From positions 898-54,186 of the forward strand of contig JAHDDK010000024.1 of the NCBI GenBank assembly GCA_020629375.1: DNA of 53,289 nucleotides. Reading direction: 5' to 3'. This DNA comes from Acidimicrobiales bacterium (lineage in GTDB: Bacteria; Actinomycetota; Acidimicrobiia; Acidimicrobiales; SHLQ01). Both the position numbers and the translations under genes were made by a program. Below, piece after piece: positions 1 to 9,477 of the stretch. Below the pieces are notes generated by a model, which saw only the letters and a program-made list of their open reading frames with translations, searched no databases and was not told the origin of the DNA. How positions within the stretch are numbered: the first letter of the stretch is position 1; each line of letters starts with the position of its first letter.

Positions 1-29
1 GTCTTTTCGAGGGGGACTCGCTTCGCCAT
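1..29 (-). CDS. fusA: Elongation factor G, first 9-10 codons (partial)
   Basis: Reading leftward from the ATG at 29 gives MAKRVPLEKT, the typical start of EF-G, which normally continues with RNIGIMAHIDAGKTT beyond the window edge. EF-G is the GTPase that drives ribosomal translocation. It follows rpsL and rpsG in the same direction, the standard str operon order. The spacer after rpsG is unusually long (196 nt) and holds a perfect hairpin. No strong Shine-Dalgarno precedes the ATG. The call rests on ten residues plus gene order. Confidence 0.85.
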
Positions 30-95
30 GGTTCTGCTCTGTGTCTCTTGGCTCGTTGGGGGATTGGAAGGAAAGAAATTTGGGCGGACACGCCA

Positions 96-120
96 CGACC
101 GGGCGCATCACGCCCGGTCG
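96..120 (-). promoter_or_regulatory. Perfect stem-loop in the rpsG-fusA spacer
   Basis: Arms CGACCGGGCG (96-105) and CGCCCGGTCG (111-120) are perfect complements around the 5-nt loop CATCA. The hairpin lies 105 nt after the rpsG stop and 66 nt before the fusA start. Only scattered T residues follow on the minus strand, so it is not a textbook intrinsic terminator. It may be an attenuator, a processing site or an mRNA stabiliser that sets the ratio of S7 to EF-G. Confidence 0.6.
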
Positions 121-225
121 AGAGGAAATTCTATCCGCAGAGACGCCAAAGGCGAGGACTGCGGGTGGTGGAGGCGTGTCGTGGCGTGAAGCTGGTAACT
201 GCAGGGATCACGCCGGACATCGTCG

Positions 226-693
226 CTACCAGCGGTAGTGGGCGAACGCGCGGTTGGACTCGGCCATCTTCTGGAGGTCCTCACGCTGCTTCACGGATGC
301 GCCCACGGCGTTGGACGCGTCGAGCAACTCGTTGGCGAGACGCTGGGCCATCGAACGTTCACGTCGACTGCGTGCGTTGTTGACGAGCCAACGAACGGCG
401 AGCGTGTTGGCGCGGCGGGGGCGAACCTCGACCGGCACCTGGTAGGTCGCGCCACCGACACGGCGGCTGCGGACCTCGAGCTGCGGGCGGGTGTTGTCGA
501 CCGCACGCTTGACGACGGCGAGGGCCTCGCCACCCGTCTTCTCGGCGATGGTGTCCATTGCCTCGTAGACAATGCGCTCAGCGGTGGAGCGCTTGCCGCG
601 CTGGAGCACCTTGTTGACGATCTGGGTGACGAGAACCGAGTCGTACACCGGATCTGGGGTGAGTTCGCGACGTGGTGCAGCGTTCTTGCGCAT
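226..693 (-). CDS. rpsG: 30S ribosomal protein S7
   Basis: This 155-residue protein has normal S7 length. S7 nucleates assembly of the 30S head and binds the 3' domain of 16S rRNA next to the exit site. Family segments include [19 protein letters not shown] at the N-terminus, the [20 protein letters not shown] core, and [18 protein letters not shown]. The start lies just after the rpsL stop (TAG/TGA region 696-698), and a purine-rich GAAGGAAGG inside the rpsL end can serve as ribosome binding site, so the two genes should be translationally coupled. Confidence 0.98.
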   Translation of the reverse strand: MRKNAAPRRELTPDPVYDSVLVTQIVNKVLQRGKRSTAERIVYEAMDTIAEKTGGEALAVVKRAVDNTRPQLEVRSRRVGGATYQVPVEVRPRRANTLAVRWLVNNARSRRERSMAQRLANELLDASNAVGASVKQREDLQKMAESNRAFAHYRW

Positions 694-695
694 CG

Positions 696-1067
696 TCAGC
701 CTTCCTTCTTGGCGCCGTAGCGGCTACGGGCCTGCTTGCGTTCGCGAACACCGGAGGTGTCGAGCGTGCCGCGGATGACCTTGTACCGAACACCGGGGAG
801 ATCCTTCACACGACCGCCACGCACGAGGACGATCGAGTGCTCCTGGAGGTTGTGGCCCTCGCCCGGAATGTAGGCGGTGACCTCGATGCCCGTTGTCAGT
901 CGGACACGGCAGACCTTGCGGAGTGCCGAGTTCGGCTTCTTGGGGGTCGTCGTATACACGCGGGTGCAGACGCCGCGAGCTTGCGGGGCGCCCTTGAGCG
1001 CCGGGGTGGACTCCTTGCGGCGCTTCGACTGACGGCCCTTCCGGACCAGCTGGTTGATCGTTGGCAT
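696..1067 (-). CDS. rpsL: 30S ribosomal protein S12
   Basis: This 123-residue S12 is the decoding-centre protein and first gene of the str operon. The start is the ATG at 1067 ([12 protein letters not shown]...), the universal S12 N-terminus. The upstream extension of the open frame to 1358 is not coding. The conserved loops [12 protein letters not shown] and [13 protein letters not shown] are both present, so the lysines where streptomycin-resistance changes usually fall are wild type. No good Shine-Dalgarno precedes the ATG. The 218-nt divergent spacer shared with the HD-GYP gene must contain the str promoter, perhaps TTGTGG/TAGACT-like sequence near 1210-1235, a weak assignment. Confidence 0.98.
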   Translation of the reverse strand: MPTINQLVRKGRQSKRRKESTPALKGAPQARGVCTRVYTTTPKKPNSALRKVCRVRLTTGIEVTAYIPGEGHNLQEHSIVLVRGGRVKDLPGVRYKVIRGTLDTSGVRERKQARSRYGAKKEG

Positions 1068-1285
1068 GGTGGTGTTACGCGTTCTGTGAGAGCGGTTCTT
1101 CGTGCGTGAGCCGGGCGGAGATCGTCGACCCGGGGATAAAGCGTGCGCTCGGCGATTGAGGCCGGACACGCGGCGACCCGGGAGCGGTGCCCCGGGCCAG
1201 CTAGGGAGTCTACGTCTGGACGAGACCAAACCCACAACTCGATTCTTCTCAGGTCTCCGCTTCGGGTAGCCGATGGGGAAGGGCT

Positions 1286-2761
1286 GTGGATTCGTCGAGT
1301 TCGAGCCGAGCAATCTTGGACGGCCGAAAGGCGTCGCTCGTTCTGCGCGCCCTGGCACTGGTCATTCCTGCGGCCGCCGGATTCGTCCTGGCGTTCATCG
1401 TGTTGCAGCTGCGGTCACCCTTCGATACCGGCACTGAGCGACTCTCCTGGATCCTCATCGCGGTCGTCGTCGCCATCGGCGCGTCGACGCTCGTCGCGCG
1501 GTGGCTCGAACGGCTTCTCCCCACGACGACCCTGTATGAACAAGCAACACGATTCGAAGAGGAACTCGACGTCAGGTTTCGGGCCACACTGCGTCGCACT
1601 TCCAAACAAGGACTGAACCACGCGTCCGACGAAGAGTTCGAACGGTTCGTGGCGCACTCGAGTGCGCTTCTCAGCGCGCTCACGAAACACGAACGACTCA
1701 CCCGGGGACATTCGGAACGGGTACGTGCCTATTCGGCGCTGATCGGCGAGCAGCTCGACCTCGACGACGACGCCCAAGAGCTGCTCACCTGGTCGGCACT
1801 GCTCCACGACGTCGGGAAGCTCGATGTCGAAGCGGGCATTCTCACCAAGACCGGCAAGCCGGACGCCCGCGAGTGGGAGGTCTTGCGTCGACACCCAGCC
1901 GCCGCCTCACGAAAGCTCCGCGACCTCCACGAGTTCCTCGGTCCGCAGGTCGAGCATGGGGCCCGGTACCACCACGAACGCTGGGACGGAAAGGGCTATC
2001 CCGACGGCCTCGCCGGCACCGACATCCCCCCGATCGGACGGATCGTCGCCGTCGCCGACGCGTTCGACGTGATGACTCACGCACGCTCATACAAGAAGCC
2101 GTTCCCGATCGAACACGCCCGCCAGGAGCTCCTCGCCAATCGCGGGACACAGTTCGATCCCGCCGTCGTCGATGCATTCCTCAAGATCGGCACGGAAGAG
2201 TTGTCCGAGATCCGTGGTTGGTCAGCCTCGCTGGCTGGCGCCACCATCGCTGCCGGTTCGTCGCTCTTGACGACCACCACACAGGCAGCCGTTGTCGTGG
2301 CGTCGGTGGGTGGCGGAGTCGCCGCGTCACAGATCCCCGAGGTCGCCCTGTCGCCACCCGCTGTCGTCGCGTTCGAAGAGGTCGCGACGTCGACGACCCC
2401 TCCGACGACGACAACAGCGGCGCCGATCGAAACGACAACGACCGAAACGACGACCACAACGACTGCGGCGCCGACGACGTCGGCCGCACCGGCAACGATC
2501 GCTGCCGTGAGCGACCGGGTCGTCAGCTATGAGATTGGTGATGTCGTGGATAACGGCGTCGTGGTCCAGCTCAATCCGGATCGCCTTGAGCTGTCCTCAT
2601 CGGCGGGGGTGATCCGAACGGTCGAGATCTCGCCCGGCCAACGACGCGTCGACGTCACCATCCCGGGATCGGCGATTTCTGCGGGTCAGAACCTGATGAC
2701 GTTCACGCTGTGGCGTGGTGACGACATCATCTCCACCGATCAGATCGTCGTTCGGGGCTGA
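1286..2761 (+). CDS. Membrane-anchored HD-GYP domain protein (putative c-di-GMP phosphodiesterase)
   Basis: HD-GYP proteins are metal-dependent phosphohydrolases, often for cyclic di-GMP. This 491-residue protein has two hydrophobic helices near residues 20-45 and 55-72, then an HD-GYP domain: LLHDVGK with H174-D175, and [11 protein letters not shown] with GYP at 237-239. All core metal ligands appear present. Past the domain there is a third hydrophobic segment (about 312-340), a Thr-rich stalk (about 365-400) and a roughly 90-residue beta-rich C-terminus, which should lie outside the cell. The GTG start follows GGGGAAGGG at a good distance. It is divergent from the str operon. Substrate is inferred from family; no partner cyclase is adjacent. 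Confidence 0.85.
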   Translation: MDSSSSSRAILDGRKASLVLRALALVIPAAAGFVLAFIVLQLRSPFDTGTERLSWILIAVVVAIGASTLVARWLERLLPTTTLYEQATRFEEELDVRFRATLRRTSKQGLNHASDEEFERFVAHSSALLSALTKHERLTRGHSERVRAYSALIGEQLDLDDDAQELLTWSALLHDVGKLDVEAGILTKTGKPDAREWEVLRRHPAAASRKLRDLHEFLGPQVEHGARYHHERWDGKGYPDGLAGTDIPPIGRIVAVADAFDVMTHARSYKKPFPIEHARQELLANRGTQFDPAVVDAFLKIGTEELSEIRGWSASLAGATIAAGSSLLTTTTQAAVVVASVGGGVAASQIPEVALSPPAVVAFEEVATSTTPPTTTTAAPIETTTTETTTTTTAAPTTSAAPATIAAVSDRVVSYEIGDVVDNGVVVQLNPDRLELSSSAGVIRTVEISPGQRRVDVTIPGSAISAGQNLMTFTLWRGDDIISTDQIVVRG

Positions 2762-2791
2762 GCCGCCCAACAACGGGATCGACGACGAACC

Positions 2792-4531
<1,740 letters not shown>

Positions 4532-4533
4532 CT

Positions 4534-4570
4534 ACCCGGCGGTCAGAGCAGAATGCTCAGATCGCCGGGT
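4534..4570 (-). promoter_or_regulatory. Hairpin of the leuA leader (putative attenuator)
   Basis: Arms ACCCGGCG (4534-4541) and CGCCGGGT (4563-4570) pair perfectly, and an inner GAGCA/TGCTC helix (4546-4550, 4554-4558) continues the structure. The 5' arm of the transcript lies inside the last codons of the Leu-rich leader peptide, so a ribosome stalled on or finishing the leader would block or release the helix. No U-tract follows, so the effect may be on leuA translation or on factor-dependent termination rather than intrinsic termination. Confidence 0.6.
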
Positions 4571-4604
4571 CCATAAGTCGCTGCACGAGAAGTCGGAGTG
4601 CCAT
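4557..4604 (-). CDS. Leucine-rich leader peptide upstream of leuA (15 aa)
   Basis: The short frame encodes MALRLLVQRLMDPAI and stops with TGA at 4557-4559, 73 nt before the leuA start. Four of 15 residues are leucine, encoded by CTC, CTT, CTC and CTT, clustered at positions 3, 5, 6 and 10. Short Leu-rich leaders before leuA are a known feature of actinobacterial leucine control. The stop codon sits within the hairpin at 4534-4570. There is no clear ribosome binding site, but a TAACCT box ends 8 nt before the ATG, so the mRNA may start at the leader's own AUG. A stalled ribosome at low Leu-tRNA would change the downstream fold. Confidence 0.75.
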   Translation of the reverse strand: MALRLLVQRLMDPAI

Positions 4605-4612
4605 TGCTCGCC

Positions 4613-4618
4613 AGGTTA
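4613..4618 (-). promoter_or_regulatory. Putative -10 box (TAACCT) for the leuA leader transcript
   Basis: TAACCT fits the actinobacterial TANNNT pattern and ends 8 nt before the leader ATG at 4604, the spacing expected for a leaderless transcript. No strong -35 is visible at 17-18 nt. Two direct copies of CGACTCAT lie just upstream (4638-4645 and 4655-4662), possible regulator sites. Confidence 0.4.
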
Positions 4619-4745
4619 GTCGCGCGATCGGGATAGACGACTCATTGAGGTGATCGACTCATCAAGTTTGGTCACGAAACGTGGTGGAATGAGATGACCG
4701 CTGTCGCTCTCCGAGCGCGCACAACCCTGAAAAAGTAGCCGCAAC

Positions 4746-6851
4746 ATGCATCTTCGTCGCTCGCTCTTCTACCCCGGTGTCGGCTTCGCGCTCATCGCCG
4801 CCGCAGTCATCGCCCTACTGGTTGGCACCAACGAGGCCTCGGCATCGGCCAACGACGGCGCCTTCACGCCGCATCCGACGCTCGTGCCCACCACACCAGC
4901 CAACAGTTACCCGATCATTCTCGACACCCCGCTGATCACGCCCGGTCGGGGCCGACAGACCCTCGCCGTCGACTTGATCGATGGCTACATCATCAGCGGC
5001 GGGGACTTCCTGAACATCGAGCTTCGCAACGGACAGGTCGTCAATCAGCCATATCTCGCGATCTTCGACACCGACACCAAGGATCTCGTGTGCACCGACC
5101 TCGATGTCGATGATGAGGTGTGGGCCATCGCTCCTGGTCCGAAAGACAACACGGCGATTATCGGCGGTCGCTTCGACAAGGTCACCGGCCCCGACGGTGT
5201 GCAGCGCACCCGCAACAAGGTGGCGATGATCAACCTCGAAACCTGTGCGGTCAACAAGTCGTGGATCGTGCCGAGCCTCAACGGCAAGGTCACCGAGCTT
5301 GCGGTCAGCGGCGACCGCCTGTTCATCGGCGGCGACTTCACGTCGACGGGCGGCAACTTCGGTTTCGGCAAGCTGATCGAGGTCAACCACGACACCGCCG
5401 CCCACAACACCGCCTTCGCCTTCACCTTCGGTGGCGCATTGTCTCGCACGATCGTGGGCCTCGACGCCAACGACGCTGGCACCCGGCTCGGCATCGTGCA
5501 TCGGGCCACCTCGATCAACGGAGTGTCGATGCGGGGCACGGCGATTATCAACATCGCCAACCCCGGTTCGCCGAGCCTGACCGCCCATCGCATGGCGACG
5601 AACATCACGGCGTTCAGCCGCTACGAGAAGATCCAGGACGGCGCCATCGCCCCAGACTTCTCCGGCTTCGCCATCGCTATGGGACCGGCGACCGAGGCGG
5701 ACTTCGTCTACTTCATCAATAGCGGCGAAGCCCCCAACCAGTTCCGCTGGGAGAAGTACATGCGCGACACCACCTTCGGGGTCGCCATCTCCAACAACGC
5801 GGTCTACGCCGTCGGCCACTTCTGCTTCATCGACTCCGGTCCGGGCGCAACCCAGACGATGTCGGCAAACGGTGGTCCCGGAAGCTGCACCGGCGTCTTC
5901 CTCGACAACAACCCCGTGACCGGACAACCGCTGCCTCCGGGTGCCTTCCGCACACAGATTGCCGCCCTCTCGTTGACCGACGGAACACCGCTCACCTGGA
6001 ACCCGGGCAACAATGCTCTCCGCGGCGGCACGGCCCTCACCGTCGTCGATCGGGGTCTGCTCGTCGGCTACGACGGGGTCCGCACGAACGACACGCGGGT
6101 CGGCACAACGGCGTTCTTCGACTTTGGTGCGCCGGACGATCCTCGGGCCAGTCAAACATGCACCGCGACGGTCAATGCGCTCGGCGAGGTCGCGCTCAGC
6201 TGGACCGCCGTCGACGGCATCACCGACTACGTCGTCCGCCGCAACTCGAGCTGGATCGCCTCGCCAGGCAACGCTCTCTCCTACGTCGACGCCCCGCCAG
6301 CAGGCACGCATACCTACCGGATTCGAACGTTCCTCGACGGCGAGCAGTGGGACACCACGTGCAACCCGACCGTCACGGTCAACCCGGCGACCCAAACCTG
6401 CACCGCAACGCTCAACGCGGACAAGACCGTGACCGTTACGTGGACGGCGATTGCCGGCGAAGACAGCTACAGCCTTCGTCGCAATGGAAGTTGGGTGGCG
6501 ACGACCTCCGGGTTGACCGTTACTGACGACCCAGGGGTCGGCGTGCACACCTACGTCATCCGATCGAAGCGCAACGGCATTCAGACCAACACGACCTGCA
6601 ACCCGACGATCACGATCACGAACCCCGGCGCAGGCCAGACCTGCACGGCGACCGTGAACGCCAACGGTTCGGTGACGCTCAATTGGTCGGCGATTCCGGG
6701 CGAGGACACCTATGTGGTTCGAAAGAACGGTGGATGGCTGGCCTCCCCGGGCAATGTGCTCACGTTCACGGACACGACAGCGTCCCCCGGAGACAGCTTT
6801 TCGATCCGAAGCCGTGAAGGCGGCGTCACCAAGAACACGAGCTGCGTCTGA
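4746..6851 (+). CDS. Secreted protein with beta-propeller-like body and three C-terminal Cys-containing FN3-like repeats
   Basis: The 701-residue product starts with a positively charged, hydrophobic signal sequence (residues 1-34, likely cleaved after ASASA). Residues 60-460 carry repeating blades of the style FIGGDFTS, IIGGRFDKV and VYAVGHF, resembling delta-60/WD-like propellers with a VDLIDGYIISGGDF opening. Residues 470-701 form three repeats of about 77 residues, each beginning QTCTATxN and ending TTCNPT or NTSCV, with a conserved WTAxxGxxxYxxRRNxxW core: fibronectin III-like modules with one probable disulfide each. Function is unknown; adhesion or surface binding is inference. A terminator-like hairpin follows at 6860. 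Confidence 0.75.
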   Translation: MHLRRSLFYPGVGFALIAAAVIALLVGTNEASASANDGAFTPHPTLVPTTPANSYPIILDTPLITPGRGRQTLAVDLIDGYIISGGDFLNIELRNGQVVNQPYLAIFDTDTKDLVCTDLDVDDEVWAIAPGPKDNTAIIGGRFDKVTGPDGVQRTRNKVAMINLETCAVNKSWIVPSLNGKVTELAVSGDRLFIGGDFTSTGGNFGFGKLIEVNHDTAAHNTAFAFTFGGALSRTIVGLDANDAGTRLGIVHRATSINGVSMRGTAIINIANPGSPSLTAHRMATNITAFSRYEKIQDGAIAPDFSGFAIAMGPATEADFVYFINSGEAPNQFRWEKYMRDTTFGVAISNNAVYAVGHFCFIDSGPGATQTMSANGGPGSCTGVFLDNNPVTGQPLPPGAFRTQIAALSLTDGTPLTWNPGNNALRGGTALTVVDRGLLVGYDGVRTNDTRVGTTAFFDFGAPDDPRASQTCTATVNALGEVALSWTAVDGITDYVVRRNSSWIASPGNALSYVDAPPAGTHTYRIRTFLDGEQWDTTCNPTVTVNPATQTCTATLNADKTVTVTWTAIAGEDSYSLRRNGSWVATTSGLTVTDDPGVGVHTYVIRSKRNGIQTNTTCNPTITITNPGAGQTCTATVNANGSVTLNWSAIPGEDTYVVRKNGGWLASPGNVLTFTDTTASPGDSFSIRSREGGVTKNTSCV

Positions 6852-6859
6852 TCGACAGT

Positions 6860-6885
6860 CGGGGCCGGTCGCCTGAGCGGCCCCG
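6860..6885. terminator. Bidirectional hairpin between convergent genes
   Basis: CGGGGCCG (6860-6867) and CGGCCCCG (6878-6885) pair around a 10-nt loop in the 41-nt gap between the secreted protein stop and the hydrolase stop. GC-rich, with no long T-tract on either side; position supports a terminator for both genes. Confidence 0.55.
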
Positions 6886-6892
6886 GCATGTC

Positions 6893-7771
6893 TCAGATCG
6901 TGTTGAGCAACGCCGACGCGACTGCCTCCGGGCGCTCTTCATGCGAGAACAGGCTGGCGCTTTCGATTTCGGTAAGTGACGCATTGGCAAAGGTCAACAC
7001 CATCTCTCGCGCCCAGCCGATCGGAAAGAACGGGTCGGCGGTTCCCCACACCAGACCGACGGGAACATCGATCCGCCGGTGGATTTCAGTGAGCGCATCG
7101 ACGTCGGCGACATTGAAGGACTTCAGCAGCTGCGTGGCCGCACGCAGCCGATTCGGGTCCTCGCGAAGTGGAGCGAGGAAGAACTCGTCGAACTCACCGT
7201 CGAGCAACGACCGATCCTCGAATGCACCACCGAGCACCAGGGGATGCCGGCGAAGCCGGGGCTGACCGCCGACCCAGGCGAGCGCTGACCCAAACGTTGG
7301 CAGGTGGCGAGCGACAAGGAACATCCGAAAGCGCCAGGACAGGCCTTGGGGCTGTTCGGTATTGACCAGCCCCCACGCCCGGACGCGGGAATCGCCGGCG
7401 AGAGCGTGACGAGCGATCATTCCGCCACTGTCGTGGCCGACGATGGCGACGTCGTCGAGTTCGAGATGATCGACGACGGCACGAACGGTTTCGATGTGTT
7501 GCCGGATCGACATGGCGTCGTCCGGGCCAAAGCGACTGTCGCCGGTCCCGGGGAAGTCGATCACGTGGCAGGTGCGGTGCGGTGCAATTTGTGGGATGAG
7601 CTTGCGCCAGGTAGCCCCACTGACCGGCCATCCGTGGACGAACAACACATCGGGCCCGGTCCCGAATGTGCGGTGGGCTGCGGCACCTTCTCCCACGTCG
7701 ATGTGCGACGGCGGGTCGGCGCGAAACGCGGAAGTCACGGAATCGAGCGAACAGTCGTTGGCAGTGTTCAT
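6893..7771 (-). CDS. Alpha/beta hydrolase
   Basis: The ATG at 7771 gives a 292-residue protein of normal alpha/beta-hydrolase length. The oxyanion segment FVHGWPVSG is near residue 44, and the nucleophile elbow reads GHDSGG, so the nucleophile position may be Asp as in epoxide hydrolases and haloalkane dehalogenases rather than Ser. Later motifs are VGLVWGTADPFFP (acid residue) and SHEERPEAVA (catalytic His). Substrate cannot be told. The gene is divergent from an XRE/MmyB-type regulator, and such regulators often control the neighbouring enzyme. The open frame extends far upstream to 8680, but that part is antisense to the regulator. Confidence 0.88.
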   Translation of the reverse strand: MNTANDCSLDSVTSAFRADPPSHIDVGEGAAAHRTFGTGPDVLFVHGWPVSGATWRKLIPQIAPHRTCHVIDFPGTGDSRFGPDDAMSIRQHIETVRAVVDHLELDDVAIVGHDSGGMIARHALAGDSRVRAWGLVNTEQPQGLSWRFRMFLVARHLPTFGSALAWVGGQPRLRRHPLVLGGAFEDRSLLDGEFDEFFLAPLREDPNRLRAATQLLKSFNVADVDALTEIHRRIDVPVGLVWGTADPFFPIGWAREMVLTFANASLTEIESASLFSHEERPEAVASALLNTI

Positions 7772-7829
7772 GTCTCGATGCTGAAGGACGGTGTGCACGA
7801 TCACAATGACCTCCCCAGGTAAGTGAGCG

Positions 7830-7850
7830 CGTACGGACTCCGTCGTACGG
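7830..7850. promoter_or_regulatory. Imperfect palindrome in the hydrolase/regulator divergent region
   Basis: CGTACGGA and TCCGTCGTACG flank a central C and make an inverted repeat with one extra base. It lies between the two divergent starts and just before the regulator ATG at 7859. A dimeric XRE protein could bind here and control itself and the hydrolase. Assignment is by symmetry and position only. Confidence 0.4.
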
Positions 7851-7858
7851 TGTGCTCG

Positions 7859-8704
7859 ATGGCTTCTGTAGAGATGACCTCCGACGCGGCCGGGCTGTTC
7901 CCTGCGCTGCTCAAGCATTGGCGACGCAGCCGCGGTCTCTCCCAGCTGGACCTCGCCATCGCTTCCGACGTCTCGGCGCGCCACATCAGCTTTCTCGAAA
8001 CGGGCCGATCGAACCCGAGCCCCGAAATGGTGATCCAGCTGGGCATGACTCTGGGTATGCCACTTCGCCAGATCAACTCGATGTTGCGCTCGGCGCACCA
8101 TTCGGCCGCCTTCGACGAAGACGACGTGCTGCCAGACACGGTGCAACGAGCGCTTGACGCGATGTTGCGTCACCACGAGCCGTTCCCGGTGATGGTGATC
8201 GATCGCTACTACCGGCTTCGGGATCTGAACGAGGGCGCCTTGTCGGTCTTGGCCTTCGCCCTCGGAATCGAGCGGACGCCAGAGCTGTCCGCGCAGGAGG
8301 TCGTGGAGATGGGCATGGACGTGGCCCGCCTCACGTTCGATCCCGCAGGGGCTCGGCCCGCGGTGGCGAACTTCGACGAGGTCGGCCGCGAACTGCTCTG
8401 GCGGATCCACCGCGAGGTGCTCACCGATCCCGAGGATGGCGAACTGCGCCAGCTCTTCGACGACCTGCTCGCAAGTGACTCGACCGACCCGGAGTGGCGC
8501 ACGCCCGACCTTTCCGCCTCGAGCGAACCGGCACTGCCGATCCATCTGCGTCGAGAAGCGGTCGACCTGCGCTTCATCACGATGATGACGGCCTTCCAGG
8601 CGCCACAGAACGTCGCCGTCGCGGACCTCCGCATCGAAACCTGGCTTCCTGCCGACGACGCGACCGCAGCGAGGTGTCAAGAGTTCGCCGCAGCGACTCG
8701 CTGA
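7859..8704 (+). CDS. XRE-family regulator with MmyB-like ligand-binding domain
   Basis: From the ATG at 7859 the product is 281 residues. Residues 15-75 are a helix-turn-helix: LKHWRRSRGLSQLDLAIASDVSARHISFLETGRSNPS. Residues 90-270 match the MmyB-like domain, with PFPVMVIDRYYRLRDLN, LLWRIHREV and DLRFITMMTAFQAPQNVAVADLRIETWLPAD. In this family the C-terminal domain is thought to bind a fatty acid-like ligand. A GTG at 7823 is an alternative start, but that extension would run through the palindrome at 7830-7850. The usual pairing of such regulators with a divergent oxidoreductase or hydrolase is seen here. Confidence 0.9.
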   Translation: MASVEMTSDAAGLFPALLKHWRRSRGLSQLDLAIASDVSARHISFLETGRSNPSPEMVIQLGMTLGMPLRQINSMLRSAHHSAAFDEDDVLPDTVQRALDAMLRHHEPFPVMVIDRYYRLRDLNEGALSVLAFALGIERTPELSAQEVVEMGMDVARLTFDPAGARPAVANFDEVGRELLWRIHREVLTDPEDGELRQLFDDLLASDSTDPEWRTPDLSASSEPALPIHLRREAVDLRFITMMTAFQAPQNVAVADLRIETWLPADDATAARCQEFAAATR

Positions 8705-8819
8705 TCAGGGCGCATCTCCCAAACGCCAGCCCGACGCCCGCGGCGACGGGCGGACGAGGGCCTCCGGCATTCCGCAGAGGAGCCAGAGCGAAGCGAAGCG
8801 CCGATTGGGGCAAGACACA

Positions 8820-8889
8820 TTCGGCGCAGCCGAACTGTGTAAGCACCGACCAAAGGTCCCCCACGGGGGCAGTTCGGCGCAGCCGAACT
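8820..8889. repeat. Two copies of a palindromic element
   Basis: Copy 1 (8820-8834) is TTCGGC, GCA, GCCGAA. Copy 2 (8871-8889) is AGTTCGGC, GCA, GCCGAACT. Both are followed by CTGTG or TGTGG. Between them lies a tight CCCCC-AC-GGGGG hairpin (8858-8869). The pair sits in the 281-nt gap between the regulator stop and coxS and may include the terminator of the regulator. Confidence 0.6.
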
Positions 8890-8895
8890 GTGGAC

Positions 8896-8917
8896 GGACT
8901 GACGGGTACGTCAGTCC
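8896..8917. promoter_or_regulatory. Perfect 9-bp inverted repeat upstream of coxS (putative operator)
   Basis: GGACTGACG (8896-8904), spacer GGTA, and CGTCAGTCC (8909-8917) are perfect complements. The site is 68 nt before the coxS ATG and has the size and symmetry of a TetR- or GntR-type operator. No dedicated regulator of those families is adjacent; the XRE protein at 7859 is the nearest candidate. Confidence 0.5.
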
Positions 8918-8985
8918 AACAGTGGCGCGCGTCACATCTATCCGCGAGACTCTGGTCACACGCCAGAAACAATTGAGGGGACCAT

Positions 8986-9477
8986 ATGGATGTATCCATG
9001 ACCGTCAACGGTTCGACGCATGCGAATGATGTCGAACCCCGGACCTTGTTGGTCCATCACTTGCGGGACGGGTTGGGGCTGACCGGCACCAACATTGGTT
9101 GCGATAGTTCGTCGTGTGGAGCCTGCACAGTCCACATGAACGGCGAGTCGGTGAAGTCGTGCACGGTGCTTGCAGTGCAAGCCGACGGTCAGGACATCAC
9201 GACCATCGAGGGACTGGCCGACACCGCTCGCTCCGATGGTTCGTCAACGGGCGATATGGATTGGCATCCGATGCAGGAAGCCTTCCAGCAATGCCATGCC
9301 CTCCAGTGCGGCTACTGCACGCCGGGCATGGTGATGGCGTCGGTCTCGTTCCTCAAGGAGAACCCAAACCCGACCGAGGCGCAGATCCGCGAGGGCCTCG
9401 AAGGCAACCTGTGCCGCTGCACCGGCTACCACAACATCGTGAAAGCCGTCGAGAGCGTGGCGGGGGGTGCCTCATGA
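8986..9477 (+). CDS. coxS: Aerobic-type CO dehydrogenase-like small subunit, [2Fe-2S] protein
   Basis: The 163-residue product is the iron-sulfur electron-transfer subunit of a molybdenum hydroxylase. The plant-type cluster ligands are C39, C44, C47 and C59 ([10 protein letters not shown]...C). The second cluster is formed by C108, C111, C143 and C145 (QCGYCTPGM and [10 protein letters not shown]). A GAGGGG sequence precedes the ATG. Its stop overlaps the start of the large subunit by four nucleotides (ATGA), so the three subunits are co-translated. Electrons pass from the Mo site through both clusters to FAD in CoxM. Confidence 0.95.
   Translation: MDVSMTVNGSTHANDVEPRTLLVHHLRDGLGLTGTNIGCDSSSCGACTVHMNGESVKSCTVLAVQADGQDITTIEGLADTARSDGSSTGDMDWHPMQEAFQQCHALQCGYCTPGMVMASVSFLKENPNPTEAQIREGLEGNLCRCTGYHNIVKAVESVAGGAS

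Noticed and set aside
238..1109. Open frames on the + strand across rpsG and rpsL
   Set aside because: They are antisense to two certain ribosomal protein genes and have no domain-like sequence.
4815..6548. 577-codon minus-strand frame opposite the secreted repeat protein
   Set aside because: The + strand has a signal peptide and repeated domains; the mirror frame has none.
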